Below, in pieces: positions 40,007-51,936 of a DNA stretch of 64,000 nucleotides. The position numbers and the translations under genes are program-made. The notes beneath the pieces were generated by a model that saw nothing but the letters and a program-made list of their open reading frames with translations, made no database searches and was not told where the DNA came from. The stretch lies in NCBI GenBank assembly GCA_977006965.1, contig OZ345357.1:868001-932000 (forward strand), written 5' to 3'. The DNA is from Phymatolithon calcareum. Its lineage: Eukaryota; Rhodophyta; Florideophyceae; Hapalidiales. Within the stretch, counting starts at the first letter, position 1. The number at the start of each line of letters is the position of its first letter.

Positions 40007-42288
40007 CAGGCCTTGGGAGTAACATGTTGCACTTTATTGGAGCGACAAGAAGAAGAACAATACGTATAGCAATAGATTCTCTTTCGTCAATAGGTACTGC
40101 AATACCTATCAACAGGATCTGGTAAAAAGACGTCACATGTCCAGCAGAGCTTGTTGCTCGGCATCTTCACCGATTCGTTCAGCGATACGAGCGCTGCGTG
40201 CATTACTCATTGTGGTAACGACTGTCTGCAAGTTCCAATAGCGACGATTCACCTTCAGAAACAAAAGGGATTCGAACAGCAAAGGGGTAATGCTGTGCCT
40301 GTTATAAGCCAGAATACCTCCTGCCAGAGAAAATAGTCTCTCGATTTCAGCTGAGGATCCAAGAATAAATCGCAAGTTCATGTAAGACGGGACATGATCT
40401 TGACGGCGTCGCTTTCGTTTCATGAAAATTTCAGACAACGATAATGCGCCACTTTCCTCTTCATCTCTGTCACTTACGGTAGTGTCAGACTCCAATAACA
40501 GATGTTTGCATGCTACTTTTTCCCCATTTGATATCGTTTCAATCTCATTCCTCTGAATTTTGATAACTCCTGACTCGAAAACAGAGTCGGGAGAATGTCC
40601 AGAGTGAAGCTTAGTATGGTCATCACCAAGTGTGCAACCATACAAACGGGAGTCTTGATTGTTCTTCTGAGCAGTTACCGTTTCGTTGAGAGTATCCAAC
40701 AGAAAACGAGAATCATCCAACGTTATACCTCTCTCTTGTAACTTCTTGGTAACCACATTGACCTCCTTCAGTTGCAGTGCTAACTTCGAACACTGTGTAC
40801 GAAACGATTAGTGCGAGATATAATTAGATCAAGTCCGTCAGTGTCCGCAACTTCTTGCAGTTCATCACGGATCGAAATGAATCGGTTGAGCATGGCGGAT
40901 AGACCAGACCAACGTGTAGCAGACGGAAGAATAGGAGATAGACTCGTCAAACGATGGAGCATAGCACGGTTTTTGATACTGCTCTTGCATTCTCTCATCG
41001 TCGTTCTCACATCATCTAACGTTCGATTGAGTGCCGGTGCAGATACCATCGCATCGACGTCGAGGGCTAGCTTATGGTTACAGCAGCCGACGTGCGGGAT
41101 ATCCATTTTTCTCGCAATACTCTTGTTGAGAGCGCAGCTGTCCGCAATTTGGCAAACTGACCACTCGTGCACATTCACGTGGTAGTAGTGGAATATGTGC
41201 TCAAGTTGTCGAACATGCGTAGTTGCGTCGAATGATATCGCGTGCGCTGATTCGATTTCACCGTTTTCGTCACGTTTGGCGATAGGCGAAATAGACAGTA
41301 GAGGCATAGAGAGCTCCTCAGACTGAGTACTGCGGCCGTCAATAGTACGAGACACCTTCTTCATGAATACCGCATAGATTGCCAGGTAGTGCGAACCACT
41401 TTTGGTCCACCCGTCGTGCATGATGGCACCACGGGTACCTTTCAAATAGTTCCTGATAGCCACCTCAATGATCTCCACGAGTTTAAAATAGTTTCGCGAA
41501 CTGCCTTGAGCGAGATATAAACATCACAACCACCAAAGCCGCGAAATTTGGGATGCTCAACATATGAAATCGGCAATGAAAGAGAGATAATAACGTCCAA
41601 GTAGTTAACATCGCTTTTTCGCGAGCAGTCGAGGACAGATTGGCATCAAAGTACGACGCAATACTCCTAGAACCATCCTGTGCAGTATTTTTGGCGATGG
41701 CTGCATGATACATAGCCGTCAACTGGCCTTCGTCGCCACCAGCAACGCAAGATAATAAATGCGAGTAAGGAGTACTCCATCTGCAGCCTTTGGGAAATGA
41801 TATTAGTGGACTCGGATTCTTGCAGTTCCTCAACCGGGGACACTCAAAAACATAGCAAGTGACATTACCGCGGTCAGGTTGATTTGGTTTTCGCGACGCA
41901 ATTCTTTTCACAATATCGTCCTTCTTGACCATCAGCGACTTGACCACATACTGCTGCGTGGGTTTTCGTGCCATGCTGTGGATAGAGAACGCACGAAAGT
42001 CAACCTCTGGTGAATCGGAGTAGAACAGATCAAAAGTCTGCGGGCGGTAGCTTCGAATCTCTCGCCGGCCGAAGGTACTTTACAGAGAATTGTAGATGAA
42101 TCGCTAAGCACGCTCTACGTAGATTAAAAGAGCTAATTTTACCATGGAAAGATGCAGATCTTTGATCAGGGAGCTAGGTAGCTTGTCACTGCAATACGTA
42201 CTGCAATAGATACATAGCTTCTCAATAGTAGTGCAATACCAGTACGTTGCAGTTTGTTGCATTACCAACATGTTACTCCCAAGGCGTG
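40007..42288 (-). mobile_element. hAT transposon with intact ends
   Basis: 2282 bp. The 23-bp inverted ends read CA(G/C) then GCCTTGGGAGTAACATGTTG (40007-40029 and 42266-42288). A perfect 8-bp target duplication CGTCTCGA flanks it (39999-40006 and 42289-42296), the hAT signature. The transposase is on the minus strand and is frameshifted. Removing one target copy restores a continuous reading frame in the host sequence, an independent check on the boundaries. Confidence 0.95.
40133..41974 (-). pseudogene. hAT transposase, frameshifted
   Basis: Three minus-strand pieces. 41974-41483 holds a BED-like zinc segment (VTCYVFECPRLRNC ... YSHLLSC). 41478-40780 holds the catalytic region start (AIMHDGWTKSGSHYLAIYAV), the CCNHKLALDVDA block and SATRWSGLSAMLNRF. 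40756-40133 holds the C-terminal dimerisation domain (SSAEIERLFSLAGGILAYNR, LLFLKVNRRYW). Between the first two, the reading changes frame about twice: ISYVEHPKFRGFGG is readable one base over near 41530-41570. A third break lies near 40760-40800. Ends are intact but the protein is not. Confidence 0.88.
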
Positions 42289-42641
42289 CGTCTCGAGTCG
42301 AAAAGAAAGAGGAAGATCCCGTATGATAGGACGAGAGAATTGCCAGAAAACCCCAAGTTGCCAAGGTGAGACATAGCCAATTTGCGCTTCAGAACATCTG
42401 TGGCAGATTCCTAGAGGTGCCCAAAACAAGCATGACCGAAAAATTCTGAAACAGAGCTCGACAGCATATGGCGACTCTGGAACGCACACTTTCAGGATAC
42501 GACCTGGAAGGAAAAAAACAGACTGGACACAAAAACCTTCTGGAGGAGCTTTTTCTATTCAGCAAGACCCTCATAGAGTGCATACAGAACGAAGAAGGCC
42601 TACATTTGGGGAACTGTATAACAAACCGTTCCCTAAGTTAA
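42289..42641 (+). pseudogene. Coding-repeat family, copy B, 3' part
   Basis: Continues the frame of 39291-40006 after the hAT element. Damage: a one-base loss near 42366 and a TGA at 42447-42449. The rest aligns with copy A: ELPE, FALQNICGRFLEV, TSMTEKF, HMATLERTLSGYDLEGKK, ELFLFSKTLIE, NEEGLH. It ends at TAA 42639-42641, slightly longer than copy A. Confidence 0.55.
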
Positions 42642-43018
42642 AAATAGAAACCAGAGGTTCTTAAGTGTTTTGGACCAGATTTTCGCGCTGAATCGATTTC
42701 TGGTATTAGTTTTAGGATGCGGACACAGGCAATATGAATTACGATTAATTTCTGTCACGCTGCTAAGGGTTTGCGTGAAGACGGAATTCAAAGTTGAGCC
42801 CATTTTAATACTTGATGTTGAATCATAATATGTTTACAGTGTGCGGAAGCAAGCAGTGAACACTGCAGGCAGTTGCTTCCATATTTGGACACCCTTTATC
42901 TAAATCATTGCTGGGAAATGAAATCTGGAACCAATCACCTCTGGATTTGTGTATACAGGCAGTGTGAAAAGCGCAATGCAGTGACTTACGAAAACAAACT
43001 CCTAGAATCTTTGGAATT
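42642..43018. other. Intergenic, nothing recognised
   Basis: AT-rich spacer between copy B of the coding repeat and the first Helitron. Confidence 0.4.
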
Positions 43019-43399
43019 TCCCCCTATACTAAAGCAAGTGTCTGTTTGTGTGTCTGTCTGTGTGTTTGTTTGTCACCGTCTGCGCCTACTTAATTCTCAT
43101 TGGACAGATGGCTCTTCCCGTTCCTGAGTAGGAGTATATAACTGGATGAATCACGTTTCTTTTGTGCTTCGAAATTTAATGATTATCATAGTGCGCGCCA
43201 TAACCTCACGCAGGGCACCTGTATGTAAAAAATTGCATTTGGCCCAAGCGCGCGGCGAATAGAATTTTTGTATGAAACATTTTTTTGCACAAAAATGATT
43301 TTTGCACGTAAAACGTTTTTGGGCCAATCACATTCATGAACGGTGCTGGAGCATGCGAGTGGGGTAACGCACCAATAGAATACGCGAAAAAGGAGACAA

Positions 43400-45060
43400 A
43401 TTCCAAGAAGGGCACAAGGGCGCAAGGAGTAGGAGGATAGTGACACAACAGGCGTACTAAGGGAAAAAGGAGCGACGAACGGCTGCGCAAGTAGTAAATG
43501 AATACAAATAGAGTAAAAGAGCAATGAAAAGAAGGCCAAAAGGAGTACAAGAGGGGTTAAGACAAGGTCAAATGCGATAGAAAAGGAGTGACACAAAGCG
43601 CACAAGGGGTAGAAGCCATGCTCCAAGAAGAACAAAAGGGAAAAAGGGGACTAGCAAGGAGGGCACAAGAGATACAAAGTGAGTGACACAGAAAGTTTAA
43701 AACGGATGTGAAATGAAGGTCGAACAGATGGCAATGGACTGGTCCAAGTGACGAAATGAGAAAGTGCAGAGTGACAAAAAGAGTGAATAAGAAAAAGTGG
43801 AGTGCAACGGAGGCGGAAAGGGGAGCAACGAGAGCGGCAGTGCATAGCATGAGAGTAATGAGAAGTGTGGTGGATGATCAGACCAAGGAGCGAAATGTGA
43901 GAATAATCGAGTGCAGCACAATGACACATGAATCGGAGCAAGAACATAAGAGTGGCACGGTGGTTCGGGCAGGACACAAGACTCACAAGATGGGCGAACA
44001 AGTGTTAGCGGAAGGTAAGAATACAGAACGCAGGGATAGAGCGGCGACGGAGAAGGACGGTAAATTGGAGGACTGGGTATTTCGGATGAAGGATAGGAGC
44101 ATGGTTCTTTTTTGTGTCAAGGGGCATAAGGAGTGACAAGAAGGGCACCAGAGGTGAAAGAGTGAGTGGCATGTAGAGGTGAAGGGGTAGATCGAAGTGA
44201 GAAATAGGACGGAAGGATGGAAGGGGGAGTGTCAAAAGAGCGTACCAGTGGTCACGGCGTGTCACAAAAGAAAAAAGCTGACTGCAACAAAGAGCGTTAA
44301 GTGAAGCAAGGGACGAGAACGACACAAGGGGGAGGGAGTGGTAAAATTGGAGTGACACAAAATACGAACCAGGCGTAAGGGAGTGCCACAGGGGTGTAAG
44401 AAGTGAGCTCGAGAGATATAGGGAAGGTTCAAGGTTCAAGAAGGGTAGAATGGGAAAATGGATATGGACAAAAGGGGGGAAAAATGTAGAAGGGGAGTGA
44501 CACAAGGGGTGTACAAACGGAGAGAGAGCGGGACAAACTTCCACAAGGAGTAAATTGAGAAACGCAAAGAGTTAAAGGGGAGCGACGACAAGGGTACAAG
44601 GGGTAGAAACGATGTGACAAGAAGGGCAAAGGGGAAAAAGGACGAGCACAAGTGATGAAATGGAAGTGATGCAAAACTCGGAAGGGGTAAAGCGAGAGAG
44701 ACACGAGGGGCGTATCGAGAACAGCGGAGTGATGAAATTGTCGAAAGTAGTAAGCGGAGAATGGCACAAAGGGTGAATAGGAAATATAGAGAGTGACACA
44801 GAGTGGATGGAGGAGGAACAAGAGAGGCGATACACAGCACGCGAGTAATTACAAGTGTGGCGGATGAGTAGGCGAAGAGTGAAATTTGGTGGTGACGGAG
44901 TGCAGACCAGTGACGCATGGCGTGGAGCAAGGACATGAGATGGAACGTTGGGCAGATCAAGACACGGAATTCACATGATGAGCGGACAAGGGTTAGCGGA
45001 GGATAAACATGCAAAACTCGGAGACGGGAGGAGGACGGAGAAGGACATTAAATTGGAGGA
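43400..45060 (+). repeat. 1.6-kb purine-rich degenerate repeat array
   Basis: The plus strand is dominated by A and G, with recurring words such as GAGTGACACAAGGGG, GTACAAGGGGTAGAA and AGGGGAAAAAG at irregular spacing of roughly 25-50 bp. The minus strand therefore shows long open frames rich in Leu, Ser, Pro, Phe and His; these are by-products of the composition. Confidence 0.75.
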
Positions 45061-45119
45061 ATTGATCTTTTGTTTAAGTTCTCCAAACTTTACACTATTC
45101 ATTTTCTATCTTTTGCATA

Positions 45120-45132
45120 GGCGCGAAGCGCC
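45120..45132 (+). terminator. Helitron 3' terminal hairpin
   Basis: GGCGC-GAA-GCGCC stem-loop, 16 bases before the element end. Such hairpins act as the rolling-circle stop signal in Helitrons. An identical one is at 51625-51637. Confidence 0.75.
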
Positions 45133-45529
45133 GACACGGAGCCACTTGTCCCCTTATACTAAAGCAAGTGTCTGTTTGTGTGTCTGTCTGTCTGTGTGTT
45201 TGTTTGTCACCGTCTGAGCCTACTTAAATCTCATTGGATTGATGACTGTTCCCGTTCCTGAGTAGGAGAATATAACTGGATGAATCACGTTTCTCCGGTG
45301 TTTCGAAATTTAGCGATCATCATACTGTGCGCCATAACCTCGCGCAGGGCACCCGTATGTAAAAACTTGCATTTGGCCCATGCGCGCGGCGAATAGAATT
45401 TTTGTATGAAATGTTTTTCTTGCACAACAATGATTTTTGCACGTAGAAAGTTTTTGGGTCAATCACATTCATGAACGGTGCTGGAGAGTGCGAGTGGGGT
45501 AACTTACCAATAGAATACGCGGAAAGAGA

Positions 45530-46669
45530 CCGTCGCAAATAATGCTACCAATGAATTTGCACGTTAAGTTTTTGTGAACGTATCCGTTACCAATCAAACT
45601 TCTCCCTACTTAAGGTTCCGCCGGCGCCCCCTCGGGCGCGAAAATAATTGGTGACTTTGTTGCGGGTTGGCAATTCGGTAGCTTGGAGCCATTGATTCCC
45701 CGGTCCCGTCCGGCCCCCTTGGACCGTGCTGACAGTCCCTCTGTGAGTGCGCTCTGGAAGCTTACACCGGTCCAAGGGCCTCAGATTGCGGGGGATTTCG
45801 GACCTCTGTTGCGGTCCGAGGATCCAGTTGGGGTGCAGAGATAGGCGCTGTGTATTCCCCCCTGTCCGTTGTCGTATCCGGCTGCGCGAGCGTGTCCTGA
45901 AGAATCTAGGGGACGTCAGTGATCTATCGGAGCCCGTTGCACTGTTCCGCCGCTGCGAAAGGGAGTTATTTTCCACTTGCACGGAGCGACCTTGCCTAGG
46001 GGTGTGTGGCAGGCATCCCTTGGAAGTTTCGCTTGGCGGGTGCTCGTCAGCAAGAGGGGTAGCAGGGCTTGCGAAATCAAATCGAGAGGCAGGCGGCGGA
46101 ACCCGAGGGAGAGGGTCGTGTGTTGGCAGTCCAGGTCAGTCAGGGACACGGTCCGGGGAAAGTGCACTGCGGGTGGTAGGTACCTAAAAACCTCAAGCCT
46201 CCCTAAATCCAAAGGAGAATCGCTCAGCTTCCAAAGGTTGAAATAACAGGCCCGGCCTTTCTGTCAAAATACCTTGAGCGACGCGAAGACCAGCTCGAAC
46301 AGAGTTCGAGTACGAAGTGCAAGCAAAGTCAGTGACGGTCGGCTCTTTTCTCATTTTTTTGAAGAAGATCCAGGCTCCCGCCGGAGGGAGTCTGCGCATG
46401 GACCGTTGCCACGAAGTGGTGGTTTTTGATTCCGCGGGCTGTGTCGTTTTCGCTGTCAGGGTAAGCGCAGTCTGTCTGGTACCGCCGGCTCCATTAAGAT
46501 CGGTTGGAGACTCTGCATATCTAGAGGTGAATTGAGCACCCTTGGGCATACTTTTCGAAGGCCATCAACCTCGTGTGCAGCGAAGTAGATATTTGAAAGG
46601 GTAAAGTGAGTGGTATTACTTTTGAGTATTTCTTAGAGCCATGAATAGCCCAGAAGAAGAGAAATAAAT
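45530..46669. other. Helitron 5' interior, unassigned (possible captured sequence)
   Basis: GC-rich 1.1 kb that differs from the AT-rich Helitron around it. Open frames exist on both strands (45747-46187 plus, 45587-45982 minus, 46317-46535 plus) without recognised domains. Helitrons often capture host fragments, so this may be one. Confidence 0.35.
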
Positions 46670-49600
46670 ATGTCGGATGATGATATTGTTCCCCAACCTT
46701 CTCGAAAGTTGCGAAAGGTGAGTGAGGACCAACGGCAGCGGCGTCGAGAGAGAAATGCGGAGGCTGCGCGAAGGAGAAGAGCGCAAGAGAATCCTGAGCA
46801 ATGCAGATCACGCTTGAATGCTGCTGCTGCGGCCGCGAGAGCTAGGCGAAGGCGAGAAAGCTCTGAGCAACGCAGAACGCGCTAGGATGCCAATGCTGAA
46901 AGCACGCGTATAATGCGAGAGCTTGAGAATCCTGAGCAACGCAGAACGCGCCAGGTTGCCGATGCAACTACCGCAAGAGCTAGACGAAGACGGGAAAGCT
47001 CTGAACAACGCACAACGCGCCAAGATGCTAATGCTGAAACCACGCGTATAACTCGAGAGCTTGAGAATACTGAGCAGCGCAGAGCCCGTTTAGACTCTGT
47101 CAATGAGGCACCTCGAGCTGCAAGGGGTCGCGAAACGCAGCTATCAGCTAATATCCGCCGGGCGGTAGATCGAGATTCTGCAAGAGATCGACAGAGAATC
47201 GTTACACCTGAGCAGTCTGATGGCAATGGCACCTTTGTAGACTTTGGAAACATGGATGTCGAATGCAATAACTGCCGCGCACTCCATTTTATGGCCGAGC
47301 GAAAGGTTGGAAGCTCAGAGTCGAATCCTTTGTTCTCTAATTGTTGTCAATGAGGACAGATTACAACGGAGAACATACCATTGCTTCAAGACCCTCCCCA
47401 GCTTCTTCGTGAGTTGCTTACTGGGAACACGCCTCGCGATAAACGTTTCCGCAAGAACATTGTTAAGTACAACACTGCTCTCTGCATGGCATCTGTGCAC
47501 GCCAACTGGTTATCAGGGAGTCTAACTTCAACCCGACTGTTACTCTTCAGGGTCGAATCCATCATTTTCTCGGAGTTCTGCAGCCTGCTCCAAGCAGACG
47601 GCCTGCATTCTTATCAGTATACATTCACGATACGGATTTTTAAGCGCAGTCTGAGGCTCGCTGTCAGAATTTTCTGGGATGGATCAAGCACTTCTGTCTA
47701 GACTTGCAAGCATGCTTCACCAGCACATCACGTATATTCAGAGCTTCATGAGTCTACGTGAGTTGGTTCATGAAAATACGCAAACAGAGCGCTACAAGAT
47801 TGTGATTCATGCGGATAAAAGACCTGGAAATGAGCACGTGTGTAGGTGTAATGGACCCTCTTGCTCTGAAGTTGCCGCGCTGATACCTGGGAATGAAGAC
47901 GGTGTGATTGGAAGAAGAGATGTAATAGTAAGGAGACGTGGTAATGCAAACGCTAATGGGAATGAGGTTCTCGACAAGGTCAGCATCAGCCACAGATCAT
48001 ATGATCCTCTTAGTTACGTGCTGCTATTTCCCTACGGGAGAGACGGTTGGTATCTAGAAATGGAGTCTCAGGCTGGCGGACGACAGAGGAAAATCACTCC
48101 CTTGATGTTCTATAGCTGGCACATGTTTGACCGGAGCTGTGAGTTCAGTACGGTACTTTCAGTGTGTCGGCTTATTCAATACTACGTGGTCGACCAATAA
48201 TGCAAAATGGAGGCTGAGAGAATGTCATACTTGCTCCAGAATCAGCAGCGCATCCGTGCTGAGAAATATATTTGTTCTCCCATCGACTTTTGTTGGCGGT
48301 GAGCGCTACATGCGCCAGAAGATGCACGACATTATTGCATCGTCGACCAGGATGGGGCATCCGGATATATTTTTGACGATGACCTGCAATCCAAATTGGC
48401 CCGAGATACGAAGATCATTGTTTCCCGGACAGTTCCCGCAGGATAGGCCAGACCTCTGTGCGAGAGTTTTCAAATTGAAACTCAGAGCGCTAATGGAAGC
48501 CGTCATCGAGGACAAGATATTCGGAACGGTTGTGGCTCATGTGCATGTTATCGAGTTTCAGAAGAGGGGACTACCACATGCACATTGCATCTTTATATTC
48601 GAGCAAGCCTCTAAGAATGCTCTGAGGAATCCTGAGAGAGTGGATGCAATTATCTCTGCGGAACTGCCACCTGATACCGATCATGAGCTCCGCCAATTGG
48701 TTCTTCAGCATATGATTCACAACCCATGTGGCTCATATAATCCAGCTGCAGTGTGCATGGGAGGCCGAGGGTGCAAGAAAAACTTTCCCAAGCCTTTTCG
48801 TTCGGAGACCCAGCAATCTGAAAGTGAGCACTACATATCGTACCGGGGAAGGAGTCCAGGAGAAGGCGGTGAGACAGCAACGAGGCCTGTTCGCGGAAAC
48901 CCGGAGAAGCAGGTTGACAGCTCCTGGGTTCTTGCCTATAATCTGAAGTTGATGCGAATGTTCCAATGCCATATGAATGTAGAGCTTTGTGTGTCTCGTG
49001 CTGGTGGGATCAAGTACCTGTTCAAGTACATTTGCAAGGGAAGCGACCGGGTGACCATGGAAATTGTAGAAGAAACGGGCAGATACAACGAGAAATCTCA
49101 GTTCCAAGACACTCGGTATGTGTCTGCCTCAGAAGCGGCATGGAGGATTCTTTCATTTGACATCGTCATCAATGAGCCCGCTGTCTACCGCCTCGAAGTT
49201 CACACAAAAGACCATCACACTGTGTACTTCCAAGAGGGTGAGGAGCAGCCCGCGACCTTGAGAGAGCCACAAACTAAATTAACTGAATGGTTTAGGGCAA
49301 ACATCAAGTACCCTGGCGCAAGCCACCTAAGATACGACGAATTTCCCCGCTTTTTCACTTGGAACCGCTGTGAGAAGAATTGGAAGCCACGATACAAGTT
49401 CAGAGTGTCTTCTTCTGGTGTAGCTGATGCTGAGTACAGCTTCACTGGATCTGGTGAGACCCTTATAAGCAGATTGTACACTGTGAGCCCCCGCGAAGGC
49501 GAGTGATATTTTCTTCGCATGCTTTTACTCCATGTTTCGGGATTCAAATCTTTTGGGGACATTCGAAAAGTTGATGGAGAAGTATGTTCATCGTTTCGTC

Positions 49601-51477
49601 AAGCATGCAGTCGTCGGGGTCTTCTGGCTGATGATGCTGAGTGGAGGCGAGCACTGAGAGAGTCATTTGCGTCAGAGTTTGTGCCACTCTCGCATGTTTT
49701 TGCGACAATTCTGGCATACTGTGAGACTTCTGATCCGCTATCGCTGTGGAATGAGCAGAAGAGTCTATTCGTCTCGGACACTAGACTGAAGCACGAGGAA
49801 GAGCCACAGTTCTACAGGACCAGGACACCGCTCTGTCATATTTGCTCCTCGAGGTTCAAGAGTTACTGCGGCTGATGGGAAACTTCAGCTTGGATACATT
49901 TCAGCTTTCAAATCCCCAAGAAGACCTTCCTGCGCTGATTGTGGACGAAGACGAAAAAGAAGAGTCAGATTTCGAACGATTGCCTAGGGCAGTTGACGAG
50001 GCAGTTCCATCATTGAATGCGGATCAAAGAGCAGTGTTCGATGCCGTTGTGAGCTGTATTCTCCCCGGCGTGTCATCAGGTAATCTTGACGCTCCCGCTG
50101 TGATACGAGGAGCGCTGGACAGTAGAGAAAGTAGGGTGTTCTTCCTGGGTGCTCCAGGTGGCACTGGGAAAACATATGTAACTCGAGCCATTCATGACTT
50201 TCTCCGCCTTCGAGAGAAGAAAGTCATTGCGGTCGCAACCTCCGCAGTTGCCGCGGTTCTCTTGGACGAAAGCCGGACAGCGCACTCCACTTTCAAGATA
50301 CCGATAGCCTGCACTGCAGAAAGAACCTGTAGCATTTCTGCAAGGTCGCAGCTAGCGCAGGACCTTCTAGATGTCGACTTCATCATCTGAGATGAAATCG
50401 TAATGTGTCAAGGTACTGTATTGAAGCTTTAGACCGCTCACTCCAGGACATTACAAGAAGAAACGTACCGTTTGGTGGGAAGTGCGTACTGTTTTTTCTG
50501 AGGACTTCCGACAAATTCTTCCTGTCATCCAGGGGGGATCCAGAGCTCAGTTTGTGCATGGGTGCGTCAAGTCTTCCGTCCTCTTCGCCGGCTTCCGAAT
50601 CTTGCGTCTCACAGAGAATATGCGTCTGTCCTCCATACAGAACGACCTGCACGCCTCAGAGACAGCACTGCAGTTTCCGAGCTATCTCCTTCGTCTTGGA
50701 GAAGGACGTCTTGAAGAGTTGGAGAATAACATGGTGGAGCTCCCTGAATTAGTGCGCAAGGTTACGGACGCAGATTCGATATGCGCCTCTCTCTTCGATG
50801 GACTGAAGTCAAATTACTCTGATGGGAGCTGACTTACTTCAAGGGAGATTCTGTCTACGACAAACAGCAAGCTGATTGAGATCAACGCCAGATTAGGGTC
50901 AAGATTTCCAGGAAACTACAAGACGTTTCTGAGCGCCGACACAGATGAAGAAGAAAATCAGAACGTTCTTCGGTATCCACGAGAGCTTCTCAATAGTCTC
51001 ACGGAAGGGTCATCTCTACCAGAGCACCGTCTTCAACTGAAAAAAGGATTTGTAGTGATGCTGCTCCGCAAGTTATGTCCTCAGAAAGGACACGTGAACG
51101 GGGCAAGGTACATCGTGGAGGGCATGTCGAACAATCTCTTGCACTTGAAGGTTGCCGTAGGGTCTCATACCGGAAATCGACTCACTCTCCCAAGAGTTCT
51201 ATGCTGTCCAGGAGATGACACATTTCCTGTACCGGGGTTCAAGAGAACGCAGTTTCTTGTGCGTGTCTGTTTCGTAATGGCCATCAATAAGGCAGAACGA
51301 CAGTCTTTCGGAGGGAAACTTGGACTTGACTTATCGGATGACTGTTTTGTCCATGGTCAGCTCTACGTTAGTGAATCAAGAGTAACACATCCGAGAAATC
51401 TGACGGTGTGTACCACGCGGACAGATAACAAGACCCGTAACGCAGTTTACAGAGAAGCATTGTCGAATACTTTGTAG
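46670..51477 (+). pseudogene. Helitron RepHel (rolling-circle replicase-helicase), decayed
   Basis: Starts MSDDDIVPQPSRKLRK. The Arg-rich N-terminus repeats a block of about 60 residues (RARRRRESSEQR, then RELENPEQR), with a TAG at 46883. Then come the CxxC zinc segment (VECNNCRALHFMAE, SNCCQ, TGA at 47351) and HHFLGVLQP after a frameshift near 47520. The HUH Rep domain (48127-49506) has MTCNPNWPEI, the two-His motif GLPHAHCIFI and the tyrosine motif KYLFKYICKG. A TGA at 49504 interrupts the linker. The helicase has Walker A GAPGGTGKT (~50150) and Walker B FII-stop-DEI, where TGA 50388-50390 replaces the usual Trp. Later parts FRQILPVIQGG, TENMRL and GFVVMLLRKL follow in shifting frames to the stop at 51477; AATAAA follows at 51483. 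Confidence 0.9.
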
Positions 51478-51624
51478 TGTTAAATAAAGGTTCCATTTCA
51501 TTGTCCTTCATTTTTCATTCCCCTTTTCAGTATGTAAAGTAGATCAACTTTAGATAGAGTGAGTACATTAAAGCAATATAATGATTACACATATCTCGAA
51601 ATATTATACTAATCACACATCACA

Positions 51625-51637
51625 GGCGCGAAGCGCC
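51625..51637 (+). terminator. Helitron 3' terminal hairpin (second)
   Basis: Same 13-base stem-loop as 45120-45132; the 16 bases after it are also identical. Confidence 0.75.
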
Positions 51638-51653
51638 GACACGGAGCCACTTG

Positions 51654-51936
51654 TCCACTACTACTAACATCGCTGTCTGTGTGTTTGTGAGTGTTTATGT
51701 CTCTTTAGATTCTCATTGGTTACATTATTACACGATAATGTTCAACAGGGTGGATTTGTACTGAGGTGAAGGATCACTCGGAAATCCCCTGTGCTTTTCT
51801 TTTTGTGGGAAATCTATTGGCTCTATGCAGTAACAAGATACAGTTCAACAGGATGGATATGCACTGAGGTGAGGGATCACTCGGAATTCCCAGTGTTCTT
51901 CTTTTTGTGGGAAATCTATTGGCTGAATGCAGTAAC
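51654..51936 (+). mobile_element. Third, diverged Helitron-like 5' end
   Basis: Starts TCCACTACTACTAACATCGC immediately after the second Helitron. It keeps the order TCC..CTA..TACTAA, TGTCTGTGTGTTTGTGAG, TCTCATTGG seen at 43019 and 45149. The 3' end of this element is not found. Confidence 0.5.
51741..51936 (+). repeat. 103-bp tandem duplication
   Basis: Two copies (from 51741 and 51844), each beginning TTCAACAGG and including GATCACTCGGAA and TTTTTGTGGGAAATCTATTGG; a few mismatches. Confidence 0.8.

Larger units (their letters stand above)
43019..45148 (+). mobile_element. Non-autonomous Helitron
   Basis: About 2130 bp. The 5' end TCCCCCTATACTAAAGCAAG is shared for roughly 375 bp with the Helitron starting at 45149, so both have the same 5' TC start. 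The 3' end is the hairpin GGCGCGAAGCGCC (45120-45132) followed by GACACGGAGCCACTTG, the same as the end of the next Helitron (51625-51653). Its last four bases, CTTG, deviate from the usual CTRR. The interior is a long purine-rich array with no Rep or helicase. Confidence 0.8.
45149..51653 (+). mobile_element. Helitron with decayed RepHel gene
   Basis: 6505 bp, starting TCCCCTTATACT directly after the previous Helitron's CTTG and ending with hairpin 51625-51637 plus GACACGGAGCCACTTG at 51653. It holds a Rep-helicase gene (46670-51477) with several stops and frameshifts. It inserted exactly at, or copied tandemly from, the end of its non-autonomous relative, and a third Helitron-like 5' end follows at 51654. 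Confidence 0.85.

Noticed and set aside
42041-42075. TTCGAATC word resembling a tRNA T-loop
   Set aside because: The flanking bases do not pair into a T-stem and no acceptor or anticodon arm fits; it lies inside the hAT element.
43186-45014. Several minus-strand ORFs rich in Leu, Ser, Pro and Phe
   Set aside because: They arise from the purine-rich repeat array; three frames overlap with the same kind of composition and no motif.
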